Positions 17,221 through 25,517 are shown, counted from the stretch's first letter. The stretch: 60,021 bases of DNA from an uncultured Adlercreutzia sp. (GCA_910585575.1 CAJUFS010000009.1:1-60021); one strand, 5' to 3'. Notes: generated by a model from the letters alone, not told the origin. Numbers and translations are program-made.

Positions 17221-18708
17221 ATGGCGGGTAGGGCAATACCCAGCTGGGCTGCGGGCGATCAATCGCCGGCGCCATTTGCGCTGCGCCCGGTTCATGGCGC
17301 CCTGGCGGCGTTCGTCTTGACGCTGCCAGCCTATACCCCGACGCTTTCCTACTTCTCCGAGGCTCCTCAGGCATCGGCCCTCAGCGATGCCTTTCTCTTC
17401 GCCCTGCTGCTTGGGGCGCTTCTTGTCGCCGTTCTTATGACCGTCCGGGGGCTGCAAACGTCTCCCCAGGTTCGCGGGGACGGAATTCTGTCACGCGTGG
17501 CGGTGGCAGCCTATGTGGTCGGAATCGCGCTGTTTCTGGTGCTGCTGTTCCAGGGGCAGCCGGTCCCTCTGCTTGCCATCCTGGCAGGTTTTGTTGCGGG
17601 TGCCGCTTTGCCGATGTTGGTGACAACTTGGGCTCGCATGGTGGCTGTGCCGATGGATCGGGCGCTTTTGCTTTGCGGCTTTGTCGGTGTGGTTGTTTCG
17701 TTTCTGGGGTGGGTACTTTCGCTGCTGCCGGTGCATCTGCTGGCGCCGGTGTACGGCGTGCTCGTGCTGGCGGGCGTGGTACCGCTCTGGGTTGGTGCTC
17801 GGGCGCCAGGGATAGACGCCGGGTCTCCTGAGGCCGCTCCCCGGGGAGCCTTGCGCAACCTGCTTTCAGTGACGTGGTTGCCTTTGCTGGGGCTGGCAGT
17901 TTTCGCGTTCATGACGACGGTGATGGCACACAGTGCGTTCGGCGTGGTACGGGCCACGTTTTTGAGCGGCGTACTTGCCGCCGTGGTCGTGTTCGGCGTC
18001 TGCTTCCTGTGGGGGCGCAAGCCGCTGCTGCCCTGGTGCTACCGCGTGCTTGTTCCTTTGCTGGGGGCAGTGTTCGTGGTGCTGGGCGCCTTCCCCGCTG
18101 GCACGTTCCCGCGCGAGGTGTCCGTGGTGGCGCTGTATCTGTTCTACCTGGTGCTGGCTATGCTGGGATGCGCTTTGTTTCTGGCGGTGGTACACGCCCG
18201 CGAGTTGTCGGCGCGCGTTGCCTTGGGCTTCGGCGTCGGCGTGGTAGCGCTGGCGGCGTTGGTGGGGTGCATCCTTTCCCAGGTGCTTCAGGTTACGGCC
18301 GATTTCTCGCCGTGGCTCACCGTCCTTACCGGCGCGTTCATTGCCGTGCTGCTGGTGTTTTTGGGACGCACGGCGTGGGACGAGCTGGGTGAATTGCAAG
18401 AGGCGCGGGCTGCCGCGGCGGTGGCAGAGGTTGTTCCGGAAAGGACGCCCCTTGCCGACAGCATTCTGGTCGATTTACCCGTGCGGGTGCCTCTCGAGGC
18501 GCGCTGTGCCGCCCTGGCCGAGCGGTTCGGTCTGTCCCCGCGCGAGGCGGAAATCCTTGGGTACCTGGCGCGCGGTTTCTCTCCTACCTACATTGCCAAG
18601 GACCTGGTGCTTTCCGTGAGCACCGTGCGCACTCACGTGCGGAACATTTATCGCAAGCTGGGCATCGGCAAGCGCGAAGAGCTCATCCACCTGGTGGACG
18701 AGGAGTAG
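17221..18708 (+). CDS. LuxR family regulator with multi-pass membrane domain
   Basis: A 495-residue protein in which roughly 400 residues form about 12 hydrophobic helices, followed by a LuxR/FixJ-type helix-turn-helix: LSPREAEILGYLARGFS, then YIAKDLVLSVSTVRTHVRNIYRKLGI. Membrane-bound LuxR regulators of this layout are greatly expanded in Eggerthellaceae, where many sit beside reductase genes. Here no target is adjacent, so it is an orphan. The frame is open further upstream, but the ATG at 17221 follows a GGGGGCGG stretch and fits an extended -10 at 17150. It presumably senses a membrane or extracellular signal and regulates transcription from the membrane; the ligand is unknown. Transcription probably ends at 18743-18770. 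Confidence 0.85.
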   Translation: MAGRAIPSWAAGDQSPAPFALRPVHGALAAFVLTLPAYTPTLSYFSEAPQASALSDAFLFALLLGALLVAVLMTVRGLQTSPQVRGDGILSRVAVAAYVVGIALFLVLLFQGQPVPLLAILAGFVAGAALPMLVTTWARMVAVPMDRALLLCGFVGVVVSFLGWVLSLLPVHLLAPVYGVLVLAGVVPLWVGARAPGIDAGSPEAAPRGALRNLLSVTWLPLLGLAVFAFMTTVMAHSAFGVVRATFLSGVLAAVVVFGVCFLWGRKPLLPWCYRVLVPLLGAVFVVLGAFPAGTFPREVSVVALYLFYLVLAMLGCALFLAVVHARELSARVALGFGVGVVALAALVGCILSQVLQVTADFSPWLTVLTGAFIAVLLVFLGRTAWDELGELQEARAAAAVAEVVPERTPLADSILVDLPVRVPLEARCAALAERFGLSPREAEILGYLARGFSPTYIAKDLVLSVSTVRTHVRNIYRKLGIGKREELIHLVDEE

Positions 18709-18742
18709 GGAAACGACTCCCTTAAACCACGGTGATGCCAGG

Positions 18743-18770
18743 GCTGCTGGCTTTTCCAGCGGCAGTTTTT
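18743..18770 (+). terminator. intrinsic terminator after LuxR gene
   Basis: GCTGCTGG, a 5-nt loop and CCAGCGGC (8 bp with one G-U pair), followed by AGTTTTTG. It is 35 bases past the LuxR stop codon and in the correct orientation. Confidence 0.65.
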
Positions 18771-18828
18771 GCCGCGCTTGCTGGCAAGTAGGAGTAGGCC
18801 CACTGATCTTCTCGTGCACAATGGGGCC

Positions 18829-18927
18829 ATGAAAAAGACAGGGATCAGGCCAGCGGTCATTGACTTCATTCGGGATGCCGCCCGCGTCTACGGGCTGCGG
18901 CGAGCTGCGCGAATGACTGCCTGCTAG
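18829..18927 (+). CDS. possible 32-residue leaderless small protein
   Basis: A short frame beginning MKKTGIRPAVIDFIRD and ending AARMTAC. It is basic and could form one amphipathic helix. There is no Shine-Dalgarno, but CACAAT, a -10-like hexamer, lies six bases before the ATG, the same geometry seen at the two nuclease-fold genes and near rsmI. It falls between a terminator and the convergent thioesterase gene. Nothing similar is recognised and it may be chance. Confidence 0.2.
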   Translation: MKKTGIRPAVIDFIRDAARVYGLRRAARMTAC

Positions 18928-18939
18928 CTGCGGGGCTCA

Positions 18940-19410
18940 TTAAGCTTCTTCCACGAGCTTCTCGTACTTCTCGAACAAATCGGGGAACGTGCGCTTAAGG
19001 CTGACGGGCTTGAAGGTTTCGCGCTCTACCACACAGACGGTGACCAGAGCATCCACCAGCGGGGTGGCGCCTTCGCGCAGCAGCGGCTCGCCGGCCTCGT
19101 CGGTGCCTGCGGCATCTTCCGCGCGGAACACCTGTTGGCGGTAGACCGTGCGCATGGGCAGGTTCTTCGCCACCGAGGTGCGCACGAAGCCCGCTTCGCC
19201 GTAGCGCAGCGGCGCTTTGTAGGTGATGTCGATGTGGTAGATGGGGCTCATGTAGCCCGCCTGCTCGATGCGCTCGTTGTAAGAGAAATCGGCGGCGTTC
19301 AGGTAGTCGATGCGCGCGTCCTCGAAGTACAGCAGATAGTTGGCGTGGTACACCACCCCCATCATATCGGTCTCGCCGTATCGGACGGTAATGGGGGTGT
19401 GCACATGCAT
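18940..19410 (-). CDS. acyl-CoA thioesterase, YbgC/4-hydroxybenzoyl-CoA type
   Basis: A 156-residue single-hotdog thioesterase that hydrolyses acyl-CoA to free acid and CoA. The N-terminal VRYGETDMMGVVYHANYLLYFEDAR has the family signature, with Asp15 as the probable catalytic residue and the VVYHANYL helix start. The frame extends 26 codons upstream, but the ATG at 19410 matches the usual family start, where only a few residues precede the RYGETD strand. The ribosome-binding site is weak. A single copy of the repeat seen around the nuclease-fold gene at 24-25 kb lies about 70 bp upstream. No operon partner; the physiological acyl-CoA is unknown. Confidence 0.85.
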   Translation of the reverse strand: MHVHTPITVRYGETDMMGVVYHANYLLYFEDARIDYLNAADFSYNERIEQAGYMSPIYHIDITYKAPLRYGEAGFVRTSVAKNLPMRTVYRQQVFRAEDAAGTDEAGEPLLREGATPLVDALVTVCVVERETFKPVSLKRTFPDLFEKYEKLVEEA

Positions 19411-19478
19411 AGCCACGCTCGCTTTCCTCGCTTGGTATTTGCTTCCGATTATAGCGAAGCATTCCCCGTACATGAGAT

Positions 19479-19507
19479 TTGGTCTCAAATTGACGGTTTA
19501 GCAGGAA
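19479..19507 (+). repeat. isolated repeat unit (subfamily 2)
   Basis: A 29-bp sequence with TTGGTCTCAAATTG followed by ACGGTTTAGCAGGAA. It matches the units at 23635-23663 and 25171-25199. It is the only copy here and lies between two minus-strand genes (thioesterase and LuxR). Confidence 0.65.
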
Positions 19508-19518
19508 AGCAGGCCCAT

Positions 19519-20940
19519 TCACCTCTGTTCTACTACAAGTAGATCCAGCAGTTCCTGCCGTGTGTTGATGCCCACCTTCTCGTAAATGTGTCGCGTGTGG
19601 GCTTTCGCTGTACCCTCGGCGATGACCAGCTCCTGGGCCACGCCGGAAAGCGACTTGCCGCGGGCCAACAGCTCAAGCACCTCGGTTTCACGCGCAGTGA
19701 GATGGCGTTCTTCGGCGAGCTCAGCGCAGCGGCGGGTGAGGCGCGTGCGCTCGGTTTCCTCGGGTGGCCGCTTGCCCAGGAAGACAATGCCCCAGCGTTC
19801 CCCAATTTCCCGTTCGTTGAGCACGAGCGCAGCAACAACGGCAATGAGAACGACAAGAATGACGGCTCCGACGGCCGGTCCCGCTTCTCCTAAAATGCCC
19901 GTGTTGCTGAGGAGCCGCGCTTCGGTGTTTCCCACCCAGCTCAGCATCACTAAAGCCTCTTCGATACCGAAAAGCAGCAGGGCGCTGACGCCGAAGCGCT
20001 TGCAAATATCGCAGAAGAACAAGAAGACGAGGGCGCCGAAGAGCGTGGAGCCGAAGACCACCAGAAAGCTGCCGACGGCCGTGCCGCCCAGGCCAAAGAG
20101 CGGAGGCAGCAGCATGCCGAAGCAGATGAGGATGATGGGAGTGCGGTAGAGCGTCGAGAGAGGGAAGCGGTCCGAGAAGTACCACACCCAGACGAACAAA
20201 ACGAGCGCGGCGGCCAAGGTGGTAAGGGTGGAATGAGGGCCGATGACGCCGCCCAGCGCCGGATCGATCTGCGCGACGCAATAGCCCGAGGCGACATCGA
20301 AAAGAGCAAGAACCAGGAAGAACTTCCAGGGCACAAGGCGCCGAGCAGCATGCTGGGGCCGCTCGGCGTCAGGTATGTAACGTCCGTAGGCACGATGGGC
20401 CAGGGCAGCGGAAAGCAGCGGCAGGGCAACAAGCGCTCCATAAAGGTACCCATCACGGAAGCCCTCCAAAAGATAGGTGAGGGCCACGCCTCCCATGAAG
20501 CTGAGGGCGTAGTAGAGTGCAGCGCGTATGGGGTTCAAGCAGCTGTAGATCTCGCACCAAAGAAGGATGAGCAATGCCGATCCGGCGCCTGCGGCAACGG
20601 CGGCAGGAAGTGCCAGAGTCTGCGCCAGCGCCGGGTTGTCGAGCGCGATCACATTGGCGGCGCTTGAAAGTCCGAGCAAGAGCGCGATGGCGGGATAGGT
20701 GGCGCGCCGCCCCGCAAGAGGAGCAATCTGTTTCGAGAGAAGAGCAATGGCCAAAGCGAAGATGGCGAGGAACACGTCGTAGAGAAAGTGCCCCACCGCT
20801 TCGTTGACGGGAAGGGGCAGAGGGGGATTGGCGTAGGACAGGGACACCCATGCGCGCCACAAGGCAAACCCAAGAAAGGCGAGGGGCATATCAAGGAGAA
20901 TCGAAAGAGACTTTCCCTCGGTGGGGGTGCTCTGCAACAC
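19519..20940 (-). CDS. LuxR family regulator with multi-pass membrane domain, divergent from flavoprotein
   Basis: A ~473-residue regulator: about 12 hydrophobic helices from near residue 20 to 395, then a LuxR helix-turn-helix, LTARETEVLELLARGKS, then GVAQELVIAEGTAKAHTRHIYEKVGI. Two in-frame GTG codons occur near the start; AAAGGAG overlaps the first (20946), so the second (20940) is preferred. It is transcribed divergently from the Tat-exported flavoprotein gene at 21271, and the intergenic region has a palindrome and direct repeats. In Eggerthellaceae such pairs commonly mean the regulator controls the adjacent reductase in response to its substrate. That is inference here; the effector is not known. 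Confidence 0.87.
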   Translation of the reverse strand: MLQSTPTEGKSLSILLDMPLAFLGFALWRAWVSLSYANPPLPLPVNEAVGHFLYDVFLAIFALAIALLSKQIAPLAGRRATYPAIALLLGLSSAANVIALDNPALAQTLALPAAVAAGAGSALLILLWCEIYSCLNPIRAALYYALSFMGGVALTYLLEGFRDGYLYGALVALPLLSAALAHRAYGRYIPDAERPQHAARRLVPWKFFLVLALFDVASGYCVAQIDPALGGVIGPHSTLTTLAAALVLFVWVWYFSDRFPLSTLYRTPIILICFGMLLPPLFGLGGTAVGSFLVVFGSTLFGALVFLFFCDICKRFGVSALLLFGIEEALVMLSWVGNTEARLLSNTGILGEAGPAVGAVILVVLIAVVAALVLNEREIGERWGIVFLGKRPPEETERTRLTRRCAELAEERHLTARETEVLELLARGKSLSGVAQELVIAEGTAKAHTRHIYEKVGINTRQELLDLLVVEQR

Positions 20941-21039
20941 GGGCACTCCTTTGGATGCGAACGGGCGGTCATGGCGGTGAAGGCTTGGCGGCAGGGGGAG
21001 AGCGGTCCAGGGCTTTCTCCGCCAGTTTCGGCGTTGTCA

Positions 21040-21115
21040 ATTATACAAGCCTCAGTACGTCTCAAGAAATACCAGATAAAGGGGGTGTTTAGGAAGGGTG
21101 TTTATAAAGATAAAC
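21040..21115. promoter_or_regulatory. divergent promoter region with candidate LuxR operator
   Basis: The 330-nt gap between the divergent LuxR and flavoprotein genes contains TATAAT on the minus strand (21045-21040), about 100 bases upstream of the LuxR start. It also has two direct copies of GGGTGTTTA (21083-21091, 21096-21104) and a perfect palindrome GTTTAT-AAAG-ATAAAC (21100-21115). The palindrome is the size expected for a LuxR-type dimer site. The stretch 21116-21250 shows nothing recognised. Confidence 0.45.
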
Positions 21116-21270
21116 AGCGAATTTCTCCGGCGGTCGATGTGCCGAGAGCAGCCAGCGACCTAAAGTGGGTCCCGCAAAAGCCGCCGAGCTGGATGCAGGA
21201 AGGCCGGCAGGCGCTGGGTACGAACACTTGGTGCCGAGGCGGCGTAGGGAGAGATAAGAGGAGGGTTCCC

Positions 21271-22887
21271 ATGAACACCATCGAAGCCAACCAGGGTATC
21301 AGCCGTCGCGGTCTTTTTAAGTTGGGCGGACTTACCGCTGCCACCATGGCCGGCGCTTCGCTTCTCAGCGGATGCGGCCAGCCGCGTCAGGCCGGCACCC
21401 CCACCGCCGAGACCGGAGCAGCCGTCTCCGATGGCACGCCGAGCTTCTTGGTCGCGCCCGAGCCTATTGCCAACCCTGATGAAACCCGTGAGTTCGAGGT
21501 TGTCGTCGTAGGCGCCGGCGTTTCAGGTATGGCCGCTGCCATGTCCGCGGCTGAGGCGGGTGCCAAGACGGCTTGCGTTCAGCGTGAGATTGCGCCGTCG
21601 TCCCAGGGCAATATGGCGGCCTCGGTGGACTTGGAGCAGACGAGCGAAGCGGCCAAGCAGGCGCTGATCAGCTACCTCATCACGTTGGGCCAGCATCGCA
21701 GCAATCGCGCTCTGCTCGAGGTGTGGGCCGATAACTCCTACGAGGCCCTTGCCTGGTTCAAGGAGGCAGCGGCCAAGGGCGGCGTAGAGGTGAATCCCGA
21801 CGAGCCTCAGGCTGATCGCGTGCTCGACATCAACGGGTATAAGGTGTACCTGCATGCCAACACCTATTTCGGCATCGGCCACGATGAGGTGGTGAAGGCC
21901 ATCGAGCCCACGGCCACGGCCGCTGGCGTTGAGTTTTTCTTCGAGTGCCCTGCTGTGCAGCTGGTCACCGATGAGGGCGGTCGCGTGACGGGCGTGGTGT
22001 GCGAAGAGGGTGGCAAGAACGTGCTCTTCAACGCTTCCAAGGGCGTTATTCTGGCTACGGGCGACTACCAGTGCGACGAGGAGATGGTGGCCTACTACTG
22101 TCCCGATATCGTCGGCTTCCCGCCGTGCCAGATCAACCGTACCGGCGACGGCCACAAGATGGGCGTATGGGCTGGCGGCGAAATCGAGCCGACCACGCAT
22201 ACGAAGATGATTCACGATGCCCGCGTCGGCCGCGTCGACACGCCGCATCTGCTGGTGAACACCAAGGGTGAGCGCTTCATGTGCGAAGGCCCCATGCAGG
22301 GTTACCTGAACAATTACGTGCGCGAAGTTATCCACGAGACGGGGGACCCCACGGCGGGCAACCTCTATACCGTGGTGGATGCGAAATGGCAGGAGCAGAT
22401 TGTCGAGTGGAAGGCCCTCGATCCCGAGATCGACGCATCGAACTGCAAGTGGTACTACGAGGGCAACACCATCGAGGAGGCTTGCGCCGCCATGGCCGCT
22501 GATACTGAATCGGGCGGCTATACGCTGGATCCTGCTGCGGTGCAGGCGACGGTGGATCGCTATAACGAACTGTGCGCCAAGGGAGCCGATGACGACTTCG
22601 GCAAGAACCCCGTGTTCATGCGCGCCCTCGAGAATCCGCCGTTCATCATTGTGCCCCACGAGTTCGGTTTTGGCCTATCGGCCATCATCGGCGGCCTGTT
22701 GGTCAATGCCGACAACCAGGTGCTGAAGGCGGAGGAGCACACGCCCATCGAGGGTCTCTTCGCCGTGGGCAATGTGTCCGGCTGCTTCTACGGCGGCGTT
22801 GACTACCCCATGGACGTCCTGGGCCTCTCCATTGGCCGTGCCATCACGGGCGGCTATGTAGCTGGCAAGCACGTGGCAAGCTTGTAG
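21271..22887 (+). CDS. Tat-exported lipoprotein-type FAD-dependent fumarate/urocanate reductase-like flavoprotein
   Basis: A 538-residue flavoprotein of the fumarate reductase/UrdA superfamily. The N-terminus ISRRGLFKLGG is a twin-arginine signal, and LLSGCG ending at Cys35 is a lipobox, so it is probably anchored outside the membrane. The FAD-binding fold begins EFEVVVVGAGVSGMAAAMSAAEAGA. Near the C-terminus GLFAVGNVSGCFYGGVDYPMDV is the usual FAD-contact end of the family. Members reduce unsaturated organic acids as terminal electron acceptors; the substrate cannot be read here. There is no haem or FMN-binding domain in the protein and no cytochrome gene beside it, so its electron donor is encoded elsewhere. 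AAGAGGAGGG precedes the ATG. Divergent from a LuxR regulator. Confidence 0.88.
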   Translation: MNTIEANQGISRRGLFKLGGLTAATMAGASLLSGCGQPRQAGTPTAETGAAVSDGTPSFLVAPEPIANPDETREFEVVVVGAGVSGMAAAMSAAEAGAKTACVQREIAPSSQGNMAASVDLEQTSEAAKQALISYLITLGQHRSNRALLEVWADNSYEALAWFKEAAAKGGVEVNPDEPQADRVLDINGYKVYLHANTYFGIGHDEVVKAIEPTATAAGVEFFFECPAVQLVTDEGGRVTGVVCEEGGKNVLFNASKGVILATGDYQCDEEMVAYYCPDIVGFPPCQINRTGDGHKMGVWAGGEIEPTTHTKMIHDARVGRVDTPHLLVNTKGERFMCEGPMQGYLNNYVREVIHETGDPTAGNLYTVVDAKWQEQIVEWKALDPEIDASNCKWYYEGNTIEEACAAMAADTESGGYTLDPAAVQATVDRYNELCAKGADDDFGKNPVFMRALENPPFIIVPHEFGFGLSAIIGGLLVNADNQVLKAEEHTPIEGLFAVGNVSGCFYGGVDYPMDVLGLSIGRAITGGYVAGKHVASL

Positions 22888-23100
22888 GCGCTCATGCGGC
22901 AAGCAGGCGCGTGGCGGCGAAGTGCTGCTGTGCCGAGGGCTTGCAAATGTTGGCAAAGCCGGGGGTTTGTGCGCGTTGAGCGCTGGAGGAGCCGTAGGGC
23001 CTTTCGCCTCAGGAGCCTAAGGGATCAGCTCACGAGGCGGGAAGAGCTCCGCAGGAAAAGCCTCACAGGAAGAACCCCACGCCTATTTAACCCTCCCTCT

Positions 23101-23128
23101 GCGAAGGCCCGCTTATGCGGGCCTTCGC
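23101..23128. terminator. perfect 12-bp hairpin between convergent genes
   Basis: GCGAAGGCCCGC, a 4-nt TTAT loop and GCGGGCCTTCGC. It lies between the convergent flavoprotein and rhaM genes and could end both. Neither side has a strong T tract. The rest of this 274-nt gap shows nothing recognised. Confidence 0.5.
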
Positions 23129-23161
23129 TGGTGCCTGAGGGAAAGCGACAGACCGCTGACG

Positions 23162-23473
23162 CTAATCCAAATGGAACAGCACGGGCAGGTCGACGCTGAC
23201 GGGGGAGTTGTCCTCGTTGGTTTCCATGATGTCGGCCATGAAGTCCCACCACTTGCGATTGATGGCGGTGTCGGCGCCGGCGGCCCACTTCTCGGGGTCG
23301 TCAATTTCGATGTAGCCGAACAGCGTGAGGGTGTCCGGATCGAGCGCGATGGTGTAGTTACGGCCGCCGTGCTCGTGGATCATGTCGATCATCTCGGGCC
23401 ACAGCTCATTGTGGCGCCGCTCGTACTCTTCCTCCATGCCAGGGTAGAGCTTCATCTTGAATGTCTTGATCAT
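23162..23473 (-). CDS. rhaM: L-rhamnose mutarotase
   Basis: A 103-residue protein of the RhaM/RhaU family, which interconverts the alpha and beta anomers of L-rhamnose. KMKLYPGMEEEYERRHNELWPEM contains the conserved His in the RHxxxWPE segment, and FGYIEIDDPEKW and the RKWWDFMADIM block are typical. Length agrees with the ~104-residue family. The ATG at 23473 has GAGGAGG five bases upstream and is preferred over an ATG six codons earlier. No isomerase, kinase, aldolase or transporter for rhamnose is in the window, so it is an orphan; a different sugar or salvage role is possible. Confidence 0.85.
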   Translation of the reverse strand: MIKTFKMKLYPGMEEEYERRHNELWPEMIDMIHEHGGRNYTIALDPDTLTLFGYIEIDDPEKWAAGADTAINRKWWDFMADIMETNEDNSPVSVDLPVLFHLD

Positions 23474-23622
23474 GGGTCCTCCTCGGGGCATCAGCTCGGG
23501 TTCGCTTAGTGGCTGCGCTCATTATAGAGAGCGAGCCCTGCTCGGGAGCTGTCGCGTCACATTTGGCACGGGCTTGAAATTCTCCCGTGCCTCTCGCAGG
23601 GCAACGTTCCTTGCGTAATGAG

Positions 23623-23788
23623 ATTCTCGAAAAATGGTCTGAAAAGTGCGGTTTAGCAGGAACAGCGCAACAGCTTCCGTTAGTGACCTGCGGAAACAGC
23701 GCTCGCGCTTCAGGAGGTGGGGTAGGTTTGGCCTGGAATGCGCGGTTTAGCATGCTAAACCGCGCATTCCAGGCCATTTTTCGAGAAT
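23623..23788. repeat. 166-bp inverted-repeat element with 48-bp perfect palindrome (subfamily 2 units), 3' side of nuclease-fold gene 2
   Basis: Outer 15-bp inverted repeats (ATTCTCGAAAAATGG at 23623-23637 and its complement at 23774-23788) bound an element with three repeat units. One is direct at 23635-23663 (TGGTCTGAAAAG, then TGCGGTTTAGCAGGAAC). Two face each other, at 23728-23752 and 23753-23776, and together make a perfect 48-bp palindrome (23729-23776) centred on GCATGC. The core CGGTTTAGCA replaces the CGGTTTTGGAAC of the units near 3-5 kb. The palindrome is followed by TTTTT and could act as a terminator. No coding frame in the 581-nt gap 23474-24054 is convincing. Confidence 0.8.
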
Positions 23789-23888
23789 GGAGTTTGCCTT
23801 ACTGATTGCTTGGCACTGTGTTTTGTCTGGCTCTAGATACTGCCAAGTTGTTTGCAGAAGAAGGATCGCACGCTGTGCTCTTGCTAGG

Positions 23889-23931
23889 TTTTCGTGCGCT
23901 GCGTCTCCGCTCGCTTTTCGTGCGCTGTGTC
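23889..23931 (+). repeat. 17-bp direct repeat
   Basis: TTTTCGTGCGCTG(C/T)GTC occurs at 23889-23905 and 23915-23931, differing at one base. A looser third copy, CCTCGTGTACGGCG, follows. It lies just past the inverted-repeat element and before nuclease-fold gene 2. Confidence 0.5.
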
Positions 23932-24054
23932 CCAGCGAGACCCTCGTGTACGGCGCCCTCGCTAGACTCTCGCGAGCTGTGCCATAATGAGGCCCTCATG
24001 CGCTACTCTCTGGCTCGGCTCTTGCGTGTTGCGATCCCGCCCGTTGCTCGCGTG

Positions 24055-25038
24055 TCAATTGGCTCCACGCATCCAGGTGCTGTTGAGATAACCGTCGAGG
24101 TTCCAGCCCAAGCTGAAGAGTAACTGCTGGTTGTGAGCGAAGGACGTGCTCTTTGGATTGAGGCGGCGTCCTCTGCGCTGGGCTGCCTGCTCGGCAATGT
24201 GATGCATGGCTTGCGGGCTGGCCAGCTGCTTTGTGGTGACCGTTATCACCTTGAACCCTTTAGCCTCAAGGGCCAGACGTTTGGTGGCATCCCGAGAGAT
24301 CTGCTGAGGGGTAAGGTGCTCGGCGTTTGAGTCGTACTCGATGACCAATTTGGACTCACGATGGAGCAGATCGGGTACGAGAGATCCCCGATCGGTCATG
24401 GTCTGGGTCTTGTGTCCCGAAGCGAGACGCTGGTTCGCCTGAAAGCCAGCCAGTTGAAAGCCGCCGAGTCGATAGGGGAGTTCGAGCACCATGGAGAGGA
24501 AGGATTCTGGTGGAGAGGCGGTTCTTTCGCTCAAGAACGGAAGTGTTTTCCGGGCTGCTTTTACGCCGGGAAGCCCCGCGTTTTTCTCGATGAAGTTTGC
24601 CAGTTTACGAGTTGTGGTGAGAGGCTGACGACTCTCCAGGCTCCCTCGCTGCAGTGGGTCTATGAAGAAGAGGCTGCACAAGGCATTGCCTGCTCGCACG
24701 AGCTCGTGAAGGGACATGCTTCGGGCAAGCTGTACAAAGCAAAGTTCGGGGCAAGCGATAAAGACCCCGCTTGCAATAAGCAGGAAAGGTTTGCCCGGCA
24801 GCGCGAATGTGCATGCGTGCGCGCGGACGCCCTCGATGGGCCAAGCGGTGCGTGTGGGGACGAGCAGCTCGTAGGGCTGGGGTATCTGTGGCAGTGTTTC
24901 GGCAAGATACTCTGCCAGTTGCAGCGTTGGGGCGCAGTCTTTGAGGGCGGACCGATCGACGCGCGAAAGACTGCCAACGTCCCATGGAAACGTCAGCCAG
25001 AATGAAAACGCCGATGTGCCGTAAAGGAAAGCTCTCAT
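24055..25038 (-). CDS. AbiEi-like / DUF559 (Vsr-type nuclease fold) protein, paralogue 2
   Basis: A 327-residue paralogue of the protein at 3554-4558, clearly alignable along its length. The nuclease-like core is VPDLLHRESKLVIEYDS, AEHLTPQQISRD and GFKVITVTTKQL. The N-terminal half shares SPELCFVQLARS(M/L)SL, ELV(R/K)AGNALC and LTT and ASPPE blocks. Acidic core residues are retained, so it may be catalytic. The first ATG (25038) gives MRAFLYG, matching paralogue 1. There is no ribosome-binding site; TACACT lies six bases before the ATG. The gene is bracketed by subfamily-2 repeat units. If it is an AbiEi-type antitoxin relative, no AbiEii nucleotidyltransferase toxin gene is adjacent. Function unknown. 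Confidence 0.75.
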   Translation of the reverse strand: MRAFLYGTSAFSFWLTFPWDVGSLSRVDRSALKDCAPTLQLAEYLAETLPQIPQPYELLVPTRTAWPIEGVRAHACTFALPGKPFLLIASGVFIACPELCFVQLARSMSLHELVRAGNALCSLFFIDPLQRGSLESRQPLTTTRKLANFIEKNAGLPGVKAARKTLPFLSERTASPPESFLSMVLELPYRLGGFQLAGFQANQRLASGHKTQTMTDRGSLVPDLLHRESKLVIEYDSNAEHLTPQQISRDATKRLALEAKGFKVITVTTKQLASPQAMHHIAEQAAQRRGRRLNPKSTSFAHNQQLLFSLGWNLDGYLNSTWMRGAN

Positions 25039-25170
25039 GAAGGGAGTGTAAGCGAGAATTTAGGAATGCGAGGAGGTTATTTGGGAGTTCACCATATTCC
25101 CCGAGAGTTGTGCGTGGCCTAGCTAGTTTCTGCTCTAGCAATTGGTGGGCTAGCCAGGGCGTTTGCAAAA

Positions 25171-25323
25171 TTGTTCTGAAAAGTACGGTTTAGCAGGAGC
25201 GCTTGGGTTTTTCGTTTACAGACGAACTTTTGACCAGGGGCTATGCGGGGTGGCTACTCTCGCGCACGAAGAGGCGTTCTGAAATTGACGGTTTATCATG
25301 AGAAACCGTCAATTTCGGGTCAA
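25171..25323. repeat. subfamily 2 repeat units, 5' side of nuclease-fold gene 2
   Basis: One unit at 25171-25199 (TTGTTCTGAAAAG then TACGGTTTAGCAGGAG) and an inverted pair at 25276-25301 (+) and 25300-25323 (-). The pair forms a 14-bp perfect stem GAAATTGACGGTTT/AAACCGTCAATTTC (25281-25294, 25303-25316) with an 8-nt loop. They lie in the 576-nt gap 25039-25614, which otherwise holds only the hairpin at 25518-25594. Confidence 0.8.
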
Positions 25324-25517
25324 TTTTGCTGCAGGGTGCATGGGGCATGACGTTTTGTGCGGGGGCTTGGTCGTGGGGCGGGCGTGGGTGCGGGGCAGCT
25401 GTGGGGTGGATGTGAGCGGCGATGGGCCAAGGTTAATAGCAGCTCGGGGAGATGGCGGCTGAGGAAGCAGCCTCATGCATGATGATGCAAGACGCGCGTC
25501 GTGACGTGTGATAAGAG

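Noticed and set aside
23623-23788. Insertion sequence or MITE with intact ends
   Set aside because: There are 15-bp inverted ends, but no transposase is near and no clear target-site duplication is visible; kept as a repeat element only.
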